From Volvariella volvacea V23 (Eukaryota; Basidiomycota; Agaricomycetes; Agaricales; Pluteaceae), in the NCBI GenBank assembly GCA_000349905.1, contig KB722739.1, positions 948,611 to 1,012,610 of the forward strand: 64,000 nt of DNA, given 5' to 3'. Below are positions 1 through 10,865 of this stretch, in pieces. How positions within the stretch are numbered: position 1 is the first letter of the stretch; every line of letters begins with the position of its first letter. The translations under genes were made by a program, and so were the position numbers. The notes under the pieces are model-generated. The model was not told where the DNA came from, ran no database searches, and saw only the letters and a program-made list of their open reading frames with translations.

Positions 1-92
1 CCCAGAGATTACCGTGGCGGGTGCATCACAACTCCGCAGTGGCGGCACCTACCCCCTCTCGTCTACATCTAGAAAAACAAAGCACCCTCGAT

Positions 93-113
93 CCCCCCCC
101 CCCCCCCCCCCCC
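93..113. repeat. poly-C homopolymer, 21 nt
   Basis: An uninterrupted run of 21 C lies just beyond the stop codon of the minus-strand F-box gene. It is in the presumed 3' UTR and could be length-variable or a sequencing problem. Confidence 0.9.
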
Positions 114-128
114 ACTTTTCCCTCCAGG

Positions 129-3100
129 TCAAGGACCCTCGTTGATAGACAAGAACCTCCTGCTTGCTCCGATCCAGACCATACTCCTCCTCCTCAAGCT
201 CCCGCTCCCTCCATTCCCCCCATTCCCATTCCCATTCGCATTGGCGCTAGCGTTGGTATTGGCATTTGCATTTGCGTTTGCGTTTGCATTTCCGCCCCCA
301 CTCCCACCGCCCCCCAAACCGCTCCACAGACTCCTCCGCCTCCTCAACCCCTGGTGCTGCTGTCCACCAGCCGCAACCCCACCCACACCGCCCGCACCAC
401 TCTGCCCCTGCCCCTGCCCCTGTATCTGCCCCTGCCCACGCGTCTGAACGCGTCCTCCGTATCCATGCGGCGGATCCGGAAGGGGAATGACCAGCTCGTG
501 CTTGTACTTTTTCACAAACGGCCGGCCGAGCAGGGGTATCCCGCGCTCGTGCGCCGTGATCGTCAGCACGATCCTGTTTTTGGACGAGCTCGATGTGGAC
601 GGGGAGAGGAGCGGGGGCGGGGGGAGGTGTGGCGCTGGAGCTGGGGCGTAGGTGATGGACGTTGAGGTTGATGCGGATGTGGACGTGAATGATGTAGGGT
701 GGGGGTGAGGCTGCGTGTCGTGGTAGTGACGGCAGCTCGAGCATCTGACGATCGTCGCACTGCTCGAAGACGAGGAGCCCGAACTCGAGCTGGAGCTTGA
801 CCCCGAGCTCATGCTCGGGCCAGGCCCGAGACTAAAACCGCCAGAAGAGCCCCCTCCTCCCAAACTTGAGCCTATACCTAAGCCTAAACCTGAGCTTGAG
901 CCTGAGCTTGATCCTATCCCCAGCCCCGAACTGGACCCCGACCCAGAGGAGCCCTGGAAGAACGAAAACGCCGTCGAAGACGACACGGAGCTAATCGGGC
1001 TGTACAACACCGAGCAGTCGCTCACGTACGGGGGGGCGTTGACCAGCGCTTCGTCGTATATCCTCTGCAACTCGCTGCTGGACGCGCTATTGTTGTTGTT
1101 GCCGTTACTATTGCTATTGGTGGTGGCAAACGAGGTGGAAGACGGTCTACGGAGGTGGAGAGAGCTGCCGCCACTCCCACTCCCACTCCCACTGGCGAGT
1201 TTTGAAGACGAGGGCACCGAGCTGGAACTCGAGCTGGAACTTGCGACCCAAGTGCTGGTGCCAGCGCCAGTACTGCTACCGACACTCGTACCCGCACTTA
1301 GCGAACACCCACAACTGCACTGTGCTTCCGCATACACATTCTTCGTCCCTACCATCGTTGTCGTCGTAGTCGATGCAGCCACAGCCGTCACGCTCGCCTC
1401 CCCACCCGGCCCCGAAACGACCTTTTCGACATCATACGTCCCCTCCTGCTTGAGGTGGTTCGGCGACTTTTCCCTTGCCCACCGGATGTTGACCTGCTTC
1501 AGATTCTGGTTATCCCGGATGATCTGGAGCGCGTTCTGGAGCATCGTGTCGTCGCGGTACTTGTGCCCCTTGGTGAGCGAGAACGTCTTGAGGTTCGGCA
1601 GGAGGCGGAGGAGGGTCGACAGCTGCTTCAGCGGTTTCTGTCACACCAAGTCAGCATCCACAAAACAAACCAAAGAGAGAGAGAGCAAGAGAGCAAGAGT
1701 AAAAACAGAAAAAAAGGCGTACAGCAGGAAACGGCGTCGTACACATGAAATGCAACTCGGTCAGCCCCGGACACGCGCCCACAATCTCCCTAAAGAACTG
1801 CGAATGGTCCTGCTCCTCCGGGTTCGGCACGTGCACCCACACGTCCAGACTCTTCAGCTCCGTCAGCCTCCTCAGCAGCGGGGACACGATCTGCACCCTG
1901 CTCTCGTACACCGGCTCGCACGTCAGATCGAGGTTCTCGATCCGCTTGCAGCACTCGTCCGGCAGCTCCGCGAGCTGCTGGTACACCCCGATGAACGAGT
2001 CGAGGTTGGGCAGCGCCGAGGGCGCGAGGTGCATCGGGATCGACTCGGGCGACATCCACCGCTTGAAGTTCCAGGAGAGGCGGAGATACTTGAGCGCGGT
2101 GTGGGCGGAGAGAAAGGCACCGAATTCGGGCGCCGTTGCGGGCGGGGTGAGCGTGAAGTTTTGGTGGTAGCCGAAGGAGCCGAGGGTGAGGGTGTTGAGG
2201 CTCGGCCAGGAGCCCTGGGTGATGGGCTCGATGTCGAAGAGGCGGGAGGAGGAGGAGAAGGAGCAGAGCGTGAGCTCCTCGAGGTTCGGGCTGTGGTCGA
2301 GGAGCATGGTCCACATCTGTTCGGGGAGGTGCTCGAGGGGAGGGAAGAGGTCTGGAAAGGGAGTGAGAATTGGGGTGGTGATAAGATAAGGGACCGTCTG
2401 GGGACGGGAGAGATAGGGAGAGGTAAGAGGGGAAGTACGCACCCGTGCCGGCTAGTCCATGACGTACGATCAGCGAAAAACTGGTGAGGCCCTTGAAGCT
2501 GAAAAGCTGCGGTGTAAACGTCTTGTTAATGAGAACTTTCTGGCAACGGTTGACAACGTCGACTGACATGGCTGTCTGGGTTCAGGGGTTTGCACCCGAC
2601 ATTACTAAATACGGTCTTGAGCTGAGGGCAACTGTAGCAAGGCGACAGTTGAAACGCGTCAGTGTGCGCCCTAACCCGAACAAGGGAACAAAGGAGCTGA
2701 CCATCTCTGGAGCGTTTGCCACAGCCTATCAGCAGGCATCTCCAATCCATCCCAATCAAACGTGTGAAGCCCTTTGAGGGTGGGCGCAATGCCCTCGATC
2801 TGGGTGACGACCCAGTCCTCGTCGAGCGGATCGTCGGCCTTGGGCCACGAGAGGTAGTAGTTTGGCCTGACGGCAAGCTTGCGTATACAAGCGCATATTT
2901 CGGGGTGTTTGGCCAGCATGGGGAGCGTGGACCGGCATTTCCGACTCGATTTCAAAAGAATGGTCTCGTACAGAGAAGGAAGGAGCAGGGTGCGCAGGTA
3001 CTTGGACTGTGGTGCGGTGAGCAGCATGCGCGGAGAGAGGGGAGATGCGACGCACGGTCAGACTAAAGTTGAGGACATCGATGGGGGCGAGCAGCTCGGC

Positions 3101-3274
3101 AATCTCGAGGACGACGTCGGCGGGGACGGAGCCTGCTGTTTTGGGGTTGAATGCGGTGGGGCTGCTGGTGGCTCTGCCCGTGAGAGAGATGGGGAGAAAG
3201 GCCTTGATGCTCCTCTTCCGCTTTGCGCGGGCGTTGAAGGCGGCGTGGGTGATCTCTGCCCGCTGGTCGAGCAT
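129..3274 (-). CDS. F-box protein with LRR-like body and Ser-rich C-terminus
   Basis: Probable substrate-recognition subunit of an SCF ubiquitin ligase. A six-exon model keeps one frame throughout: 3274-3056, 3006-2702, 2631-2568, 2506-2443, 2351-1723 and 1637-129, giving 929 residues. The F-box is near residues 50-95 (VPADVVLEIAELL, then VLNFSLT, with SLYETI across the first intron). It is followed by irregular LRR-like segments such as SPNLEELTL, LKYLRLSW and LTELKSLDVW. The last exon runs into about 400 residues rich in Ser, Gly and Asn. A more normal-looking patch, RIVLTITAHERGIPLLGRPF, sits inside that tail, so the tail is probably translated. The start is the Met before LDQRAEITH, in a reasonable context. 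Substrate unknown. A 558-aa ORF on the opposite strand is a compositional shadow. Confidence 0.85.
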
Positions 3275-3963
3275 GGTGCTGGGCTCCCTGGCGAGGGAGT
3301 GGGCTGATGGGCTTAAGTCGGGTGGGAGGAGGCAGGCAGTGCGGGAAGAAGGACGAAACGGGAAAGGAGGACGAGCTGGAGCCTGAATCCAGCAGGCCTG
3401 GTGTTGTGCCCATAACAGGTCAGCGACGGCCTGCCCCCACGTGGCCTCCGTGCACTGGCCCACGAACCCTGCCCGGGTCCAGCGATAGCAAAGCCAATCA
3501 GCCGTGGGCCTGCATGTCGGTGTGCTGCTCGCCGTGCGTCGTCGCGGTCGGTGGCAGAGAGCGGTGTTTGGCGCTGATACCCGACGGCGCCAAATAACGC
3601 CTTCGATCGAGTCCGCCTCAGCTGTGGCATTGCGACAGACGACGACGGCACTCTCAACGCCGGGGCAGCTGATAATCTCGCGGCACGGCTTCCGTTCCAG
3701 GGTCAATTTCAAACGTGGTTCTCAACCTTGAGCCTCCCCAAACGGCCCATTCGCCCGGCGAGCCGTCCAGGCACCTGCACCTCCAATGTGAGGGCAGATC
3801 CCCGAGCTGCTGTTGTCGCGACTGCACTCGTACCGCCGGCCCCAGTGGACCTGCGTTGACACAGCACTTTATTACCAGAACAAACGTAACAGCATTACAA
3901 TAGACCTCCAGTCATGCAGTGTAGCTCGTAAGTAGACAGTGTATTTACAGCCCCGTGCTTCAC
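3275..3963. other. intergenic, F-box 5' side to PTR2 3' side
   Basis: GC-rich sequence upstream of the F-box start and downstream of the peptide transporter. Short ORFs on both strands show no recognisable domain. It presumably holds the F-box promoter; I see no clear TATA box. Confidence 0.6.
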
Positions 3964-6524
3964 TTAGTGCTTTCCCATGTTGCCCTCAGCGAGGTTGTTG
4001 AGCTCGTCCTCGTGCTTGTCCAGGTCACTCACAGACCACCAAAACGCGATACCCGTAACACCTGCCAAAACACCCATCACACCATAATTCCACACCAACA
4101 GCGGGTCAGCCGAGAGCGCTGCAACACGCGTCAGCACGCATACCCCCACCCAGAAAAGCCAAGCGAGACTCACAGACAAACGCCTCGCCCAGCGCCGAGC
4201 TCAGCGCGGACGTGAACAAGAACACGGCCATGACGAGCGACCGCATGTTCTTGGGCGCCTTTGTGAACGCGTACTCGAGCCCCGTGATCGACGCGAGGAT
4301 CTCGGAGAACGCGATGAGGACGTACGAGCCCGTCTGGATCCAGACGTTCAGAGGCGAGACGTCCGGCTCGGAGCACGAGCCCGCGGCGTACCCGCACGGG
4401 TTGGTCTTGTAGATGTAGTGTTGCAGGACTGTGGTAGTGGGAGGTGAGTATGGAAGAGGGAGGGGGAGGGGAGGAGACGGACCTGCTGCCCAGATCATGG
4501 CTGCTGAGCCGGTGAAGAAGCCGAGCGTGATCCGCTTGAGGGCGCTAAAGTTGATCCCGAGGCGACGGAGCCCGGGGTAAATCTACAGTGTGCAAGACCA
4601 GGTCAAGGCGAGCTGGATGCGTTTGGACAGGACCGGACTCACGAGCGTGTCAAAGATGGGGATGAAGATGATCAGCGCAAACGGGTCCAAGTTGGACAGG
4701 ACATCGTTCGGCAGCCCGTGCGTCGACATCGTCGCCGCCTGCGACGTCAGGTTGTTGTTCAGCTGGTTATACGTCAACCCTGCCACCCCATCAGCACCCT
4801 CACCAATAGAAAAGGACACCACGAAAAGTTCACAATAAATCGGGTACCAGCAAAACACCCCGCACGCCTGGACGCCCCTCTTCACCTCGTCTACCCACGT
4901 ATCGTCCCACGTCATCCACGCCGGCACCTCCCCCGTCTCGCTCCGCACCCTGCTCGGCTTCGCCCGCTCCCAGAACTCTCCGTCATTCATCTGTCGCCAC
5001 GTCCGCACCGGGTTCCAGCTCCACCGCCCGCGCGCGGCGTACCGCCAGAGCCGGAGCGCGGTGGCGAGCACGGACCCCGTGGGCGGGGAGGTGATGTACC
5101 GGTTGCGCCCGAGGAAGAGCACGATGGGGCAGAGGAGGAAGACGGCCGTCGGGAGGGTGTAGGCGAGCCAGAAGCCGACGTACTGGAAACAGGGCGGTTA
5201 GGTTGTTGACGGGATTGGGTAAATGGAGAGACGTACTTTCTCAGAGTATGTCATCCCGATTTGGCCCACCAACGCGCCGATGTTGATGAACAGGTAAAAG
5301 TACTATATGCGCGTCCGGAGAGAGAGAGGAGCACGGTCAGACGGCTGCAGAAACGGACGGGGGGTGGGGACGAGACCGTGGCACGCACCATGTACACTCT
5401 CTGCACGGTCAGCACCGGGTCGACGATCACCCGCTCCCCACTCTTCGTCGTCTTCACAAACAGCTTCGTGCGCTTGTACTGCTCCGCGATCAGCGGCGAA
5501 ATATTGGCTTTGAACAATCCCGTGCCTATACACCACCCATCCATCGCATTAGCACCAAATCTCGAACGACAACATATATATATACGGGGAGAAGGACTCA
5601 CCGAAGCCCATTACGATCAACGCAACGACGAACGCGCCAATCGCGCTCTGGTGCTCGATGACGCCCGGGACGCCGGCGACGATGAGGACGATGTGCCCGA
5701 GGAGGGCGATGAAGACGGCGATGCAGATCGTCTTGAAGCGCCCGAGGTGCGCGTCGGCGATGTATGCGCCCAGCAGCGGGGTCACGTAGCACCTAGGCAA
5801 GCGGCAGCGCGTCAGTGTCGGTTCTTCGGATCCGGACTGGGTGGCCATGCGGCTCCGAGGGGGTGTGGGCATACCCCCACGTCCATGGTGAGAGGAAAGA
5901 TTGACACGGACGCGGACATGGATATGACGGAAAGGGGGAAGAGAGTTCTCACCAGAATTGATAGAAGGTCGTCAGACCCGTCGAGGCGCGCTGGCCCATT
6001 CCGAGGGCACCTGACTGTCCGCTTGCGAACCCGGCGCCGGTGTGCGAGCCGTCTGGGAGCGATTTCTGGATAAAGTTTGTCTGGTGTGGTGGGTGGAGGG
6101 GTGAGGAGGATAGGGAGGACAGGGAGGGCGGGTACGCACGAAGACGACGCTTGAGCCGTAGAACTAGGGAGGCAGAGGAGAGCTGTGAGGTTTCGTGGTG
6201 CTGTGGAGGCAAACGAGGACGTACGGAAAACCGCTCTGCAAGTTCGACAATGGCGATCACTACAGAATCACACGGAACAGTCATTACAACAGAAAAGAAG
6301 CGAGACAAGGTCGACGCACAATAAGCACTCCAAGGGATAGAGTCTGTAACCCGACGAAGCGTCGCTCTCTCCTCCTCTGTCGGGAACTCCAACCCGGCAT
6401 GGACGTCATCGTACGGTTCGTGGTCCAGATCTGAGCTGTTCTGGTCTGAGGAGGTGCGTTTCTCTAGCTTTGCGACTTCCCTCGCTGCAGCGAATGCCGA
6501 GTCGTCGTGCTGAAGACCCGCCAT
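3964..6524 (-). CDS. PTR2: POT/PTR2-family proton-coupled oligopeptide transporter
   Basis: A plasma-membrane transporter importing di- and tripeptides with protons. Family hallmarks seen after splicing are the ExxERF motif (VELAERF), the TM2-TM3 stretch FYQFWCYVTPLLGAYIAD, FYLFINIGALVGQ, and the C-terminal region with LTYNQLNNNLTSQA, SNLDPFALIIFIPI and NVWIQTGSYVLIAFSEI. The N-terminus is hydrophilic and acidic, as in fungal PTR2. The first exons are 6524-6320, 6259-6225, 6163-6140 and 6080-5953, with matching phases. The third exon is only 24 nt and encodes FYGSSVVF. Further exons run to the stop at 3964. I chose the Met of MAGLQHDD; an in-frame Met at 6611 would add 29 residues. Confidence 0.92.
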
Positions 6525-7164
6525 TTCCTCAAAGAGTTGTCGAGTGCCCTCGCGAAAAGTATCAAGTGGTGTAATAGTGCGCTGTGCCTGTTGACAGAGG
6601 TGAAACGGCACCTGGCGGAGAGATCGAAGGAAGGGGAGAGAGGCAGAGAAGGAGCCTGAGTATGAAAGGCCAAAGAACCCACCCTTTATTCCACCGAGTA
6701 AATTTAGATTCTTGTAGCGGACACGCCAACCCGTTCGTGACGCGAGCCATTGCGCATGAAACGCAGCTGTTGGGTGGCTAGAGTCAGAGAAGCCAAGGGA
6801 GCATATGGACGGGTGGGCGTGGAAGGCTTTATTTTTAGTTTCGTCGTTGCTGGATGTGTCGCTGTCAGCGAATCCCGCGCTTAATTTACAGCAGTTGATT
6901 GATTGGATGGGTGGATAGGGTGACGGACGTGGGCCTGTCCGGGTGTCCTCGAGGCCCTGCGAAGTATGGAAGAGCGGGAGGGGCGGTAATCACGTTGAAA
7001 GCGTCGGGTTTATCAGCGTTCCGATGATCTACGAAAATTCTGGCTCTGGGGCGTAGAACGTTGAAGCTATTACGATTAGACTACTGAAGCTATTGAAAGG
7101 AGTACTGGTGCTCACGAGACCGTATGCGTACTGTCCAGATCATGAAGATGACAGCGGATGACAG
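6525..7164. other. promoter side of PTR2 and possible upstream exons of the next gene
   Basis: About 640 nt. It should contain the PTR2 promoter. At the right end, one reading frame after the acceptor-like GCGTAG near 7055 encodes IRLLKLLKGVL and can be spliced in phase to the gene beginning at 7165, so an upstream exon of that gene may lie here. Nothing else is recognised. Confidence 0.4.
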
Positions 7165-7578
7165 GCTGAGGCTGAGGTCGTTGATAATGTGCATCCGTCC
7201 CATGAGCTTATTTTAGCTCACGACAATCGTGGGGTCGCAGCACCGTTATCAGAACTTCGTACCTGGATGCTCATTGACATTAGTTCCATCGCCCCGAACG
7301 ACTGCTATCGCGTTGCTTGTCATCTGACAGATAAAAAAGTGACCAACACCTACGACTCGATCTTGAGGGTAAGTACGCCCTTAGCGCTCAATCCTCCCTC
7401 CTATTCGCTCACGAGGGCCACACCATTAGAAATTCGCAGCGGAAAGCCCCATTTCATTCTTGCGGGACTTGCAAGACTCACTTGTGAACTACATTAGTGA
7501 GTGGTATCTTCTCCAATCATTCCACCCAATGGTCTCATCATACTGATAGAACCGGACGGTGTGGTGAACATCCACTGA
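7165..7578 (+). CDS. unrecognised multi-exon protein, 5' end not resolved
   Basis: Three exons fit well: 7165-7368, 7430-7496 and 7550-7578. Donors are GTAAGT and GTGAGT, acceptors are CCATTAG and CTGATAG, and phases match throughout. The product ends VNYIKPDGVVNIH. A polyadenylation-like AATAAATAAA at 7602-7611 sits 24 nt after the stop, which supports a real plus-strand transcript. Segments include PLSELRTWMLIDISS and SILRKFAAESPISFLRDLQ. I do not recognise the family. The left edge is an acceptor (GATGACAG), so one or more upstream exons are missing from this entry; the frame has a TGA just before it. Confidence 0.5.
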
Positions 7579-9202
7579 GCGTTGGGGATTATCTGGTAGG
7601 CAATAAATAAAGTTTCAAGCTTTGTTCCGTGGGTTCTATCATGAGGGAAGACGCATCGGATTTGTCCTGACTCGTATCAAAACAGCTAGCATTTCACCTT
7701 TGGATGTGGAAAATAGATCGCATCGGATGCATTCTTTAGTGCATGAGATCTCAAGCCGTGTTCCCACATAATAAAGGATCCTTGCATCAAAAAAGCGTCC
7801 GTACGAAAAAGAGTCCCATTTTTCCCGATGCTCAACGGATACGGGAACATGAAAGCATATCGCAAGATGAAGGGGACGTACAGATGATGGATGATACCTG
7901 CGACAAATATCTCACCAGCAAAGCAAACCTTGCGAAAACTGGTGCATTTTGGACCATAATTGAGACAAGATACTGGACAAAAATAGTACAAGGAGCCCAT
8001 TCAATATACCCACCTAAAGGACGGAAAACAGAGGGTCAGCGACATGGTTCAAGGCAGAGATGGAAAAGAAAGGGATCAGGACGCTCGAGCGTATATAGAG
8101 CGCCAGGGTAGATTTCGTCAAAGATGCACTTGGTCTGGTGCACAGCAAAAATACTCATCATAACAGAAGGGAGGAAAGTTGCACGTACCTCCACGATCGT
8201 GGTTGGGAGAAAATTGGTGTGTTTGTGACGATGTGACTATAACGGTGGCGTGACGCGCTCCCAAACAGGTGTAAGCATAGCACCCCTTTATGTGATCGCA
8301 CTGAAACGCTTTGCGGAGCGTACACATCGGAGCGTACACATCCAAAGCCCTTGACAAAGGCGTGGGAGGGGTATTCCACCCCAATGCTAACCAGGCATGC
8401 TGCAAACGATTGAACAGTGGGTGGGAGAAGGCGAGATGCGTGCATGCACGGCTCTTCTCCTGACACGGGTTTTCCGGAGCAACTCGTCCTTAGACCAACG
8501 ACATGCTGAGGAAGACGAGGCCAAAGAGATGCTGCGGAAAAAGGTAGACGTTTATTCATTGATCAAACGTGTAGCATCTGCTCCACATGCGGAAAAGCGA
8601 TTCATATTGGGAGAGATCTACAACTGCAGTAATGCAATCTATGCCTGCAGTTGGTGCTGCGTGCTTACAAGTGAAGGCTCATTGCAGGTACAGCACAATA
8701 CGGATGTAACAATCGGGTGGGCTGCTGCACAGAAACATATCGCCTGTGAGTCAAGTTGCAACTTCCCTTGGATGCCACTCACGGATCTGTCTTACATCCA
8801 CACCCGTATCTCTCTGGTGCCTACTCATCCACCTCCGGACAACGATATTGTACTTGGCGGAACGCGTGTTGTGGTACAAGAAGCAACGAGCGCATTACTT
8901 CGCCTTCTTTCATTCAATCTTTGCTGAAACTCTTAAGGAATTTACAATGCTTAATCTGGGCAATGCAGAGCCAGAAGAGAAAGCCAAGACCTGGTGTGCG
9001 CACTTAAACCAAAATGGTGTGCGCAGCAAAGGTGTTTCCTTCTACTTCTAGGAGTAAACAAGTTCTAATCTTGAGGCAGTTACTTCTAGAGAATTGGGCA
9101 CCGGAGGTTACTACTCGAGGAATAGAGGAAAAATTTAATGAAGTATACGTAGGAGCTATATTGCAGTTTGCGATGTACTCGCGAAACTACTAACTGCCAT
9201 CA
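7579..9202. other. gene-poor stretch, possibly decayed
   Basis: Open frames occur on both strands, the longest 176 codons on the plus strand at 8397-8927, but none shows a domain. The plus-strand sequence just before 9203 may be the worn upstream part of the pseudogene that follows. I cannot support an intact gene here. Confidence 0.4.
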
Positions 9203-9871
9203 GTGGGGAAGGCTGGAGAGTCTTTAGCTGCTCACCCCAGGAAACCGGAATCTTTCGTCAATATTGTTCTCTACATTAACGAAGCACACGAGTTGACGAC
9301 CACGAACGCGTCGATAGAGGAGTATGGTCCTCAACACTACAGACATACACTTTACGACACCCCTTTATCTGTCACCACTACTTTCAAGTCTTACCCAATC
9401 TTCTTCATCTTTCTCTCCACCACTTGTCGGATTCAGCCCCTTGCACCCCCACCCCTTTCCTTCCGATCTGCGAGTGCCCTCGCAGCTACGCCATACCTTA
9501 ACGCATCGATTACTGAGACACCTTTTCACTGCGCCCCAAACATGCGTATAATTCCTAGGACGTTATCTTTGGATCCAAGTGAGCCTATTTTGGCTGAGCT
9601 AAGCCGACTTGAATTTTTCTTTCCCTCTAAATAAATAGATCCTTTTCTCACCTACCAGGAGGCCCTAGAAATGAGTGGCTGGAAATACCTTTACACTGGA
9701 CTCAAGATATTCGATGTCCTCGACACTCACATGAATATCGATCTCATCGACCGCGAGGAGCGAGAGGAGGTCATCGCACAAGCGAGGCATATGAAAATGC
9801 CACAAGAGAAAAAAAAATACATCATCATGGAGCCCGGATCGGGTCTTATTCAGTCGAGGTTGCAGGGGTAG
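9203..9871 (+). pseudogene. decayed member of the Agaricomycete EAHELT-type (P-loop-like) family
   Basis: The reading frame 9203-9634 contains INEAHELT, then FFIFLSTTCRIQPLAPP and ITETPFHCAP. From memory these match a large, poorly described Agaricomycete family in which a DEAH-like motif is followed by an LSTxSxxxxLAP segment and a TELPFD segment. After an in-frame stop at the place where that family normally has a KFGRP segment, similarity resumes at 9671-9871 with FDVLDTHMNIDL and IAQARHMKM. The missing link and the stop point to a broken copy. Members are repeated in many mushroom genomes and often sit near transposons; their role is unknown. The family assignment rests on recall, not on a search. 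Confidence 0.5.
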
Positions 9872-10219
9872 AGACATTCATCAGGCACCTATTCCAACAA
9901 CAGCATGCAGAGGCCATCTTGGGCGGCCAGCCTGATAATGTCGCAGATGGCAGTACCTTTTCTGAGAAATTTCAACGGGCGATAATTCGTTTCACCCATT
10001 TTTTTAGGCTGGGTGATGATGCTGGAGCCAGTAGCGGTGGAATGTTCGTCGCGTTCACGCGTTGCATGGCTTTTGCTGCTCGTCCCGGTCGAGCCTCGTT
10101 TTACTAGACGGAGTAAGCGCACGAAGCCTGTTGTCATACACGAGCGATACAACATATGGGCGTATGGATGCCCGAGTGCTGTTTACCGCGTTATCGATGA
10201 TTATGATAAGCACAAACTC
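9872..10219. other. intergenic between two remnants
   Basis: No supportable gene. The overlapping plus-strand ORF 10013-10495 is judged to be antisense to the membrane-protein remnant at 10220-10860. Confidence 0.4.
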
Positions 10220-10860
10220 CTACGACTGCTGGCTGGTCGACATTTCCTCGCGGAGCACGCTCACAGTGACAAGCAGTCTATCGCTGCAGTTCGAAGTCAA
10301 AAGCCGGAATGGGTTCAAGGAGAGGATTGCTATGATTGGGTTGAGGATGAATTCCTTTTGGTAGGAAAGGGCGTAGAAGAGCGACAAATTTCGGAGGGTG
10401 TCATCGTCCGGAGATACAAACCTGAGGAAGATGGAGGAGACGGATTCAATGACTGTAGTGAAGATGCAACAAACTTCCACTTGGATGCCCAATAACTGGA
10501 CTTACTAAGGATGGTAGAGCAACAATACTGGTTGCAAATGTCACCGCTTAGATCGGCATATTGAGTGAGTGAGTGAGTGAGTAGGGTGACGGACGTGGTT
10601 CTGAGGCATATAGGACTTCTTTCATTGAGGTTTCGGGGTTCGTTCTCGCATACCTTTGTTTCGAGGATAGTTAGGCTCCTACCACGAGCTACCTCCTGCT
10701 CTTGCGTTGCCGTCCCCGTTGTTTATGCACCACCTGTTTGGGCTGACCATCACCAATTGGTTGCCTATTGGACTCTCGAAAGCAGAAGCGCTAGAATGAA
10801 AATTGTATAGGATACAGACAGTAATAAAACGGCAGAGGGTAACGAGAGACAGTTGACCCA
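10220..10860 (-). pseudogene. possible 5'-truncated DUF6534-like membrane protein
   Basis: Three minus-strand pieces can be joined in phase. The first is a hydrophobic helix (PSAVLLLSVSYTIFILALLL). The second is RSLTILETK, ending at a GTATGC donor. The third contains LLGIQVEVCC, FTTVIESV, PDDDTLR and NPIIAILSLNPF. The order and spacing resemble the last third of basidiomycete DUF6534 proteins (TM6, then IQTG, TM7, then KLYxNSLLxxLN). The N-terminal two thirds are absent because the stop codon of ENP1 lies immediately upstream. If correct, this is a remnant left by a rearrangement. It could instead be chance similarity in the ENP1 3' flank. Confidence 0.3.
10563..10582. repeat. (GAGT)5 microsatellite
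   Basis: Five perfect copies of GAGT, in what would be an intron of the putative membrane-protein remnant. Confidence 0.9.
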
Positions 10861-10865
10861 TGTCC

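Noticed and set aside
811..2487. 558-codon plus-strand ORF
   Set aside because: It lies antisense to the F-box gene and runs across that gene's introns. Its composition (Glu/Pro/Leu repeats, Arg/Val/His-rich later) is what the reverse of a Ser/Gly-rich gene gives.
8397..8927. 176-codon plus-strand ORF
   Set aside because: No recognisable motif, no convincing splice context and a competing minus-strand frame; kept only as possible decayed sequence.
10013..10495. 160-codon plus-strand ORF
   Set aside because: No domain, and the opposite strand carries a better pattern (membrane-protein remnant). Not counted as a gene.
6915..10600. Shared string AGGGTGACGGACGTGG near 6917 and 10583
   Set aside because: Only about 16 nt match, with unlike flanks; too short to call a repeat or site.
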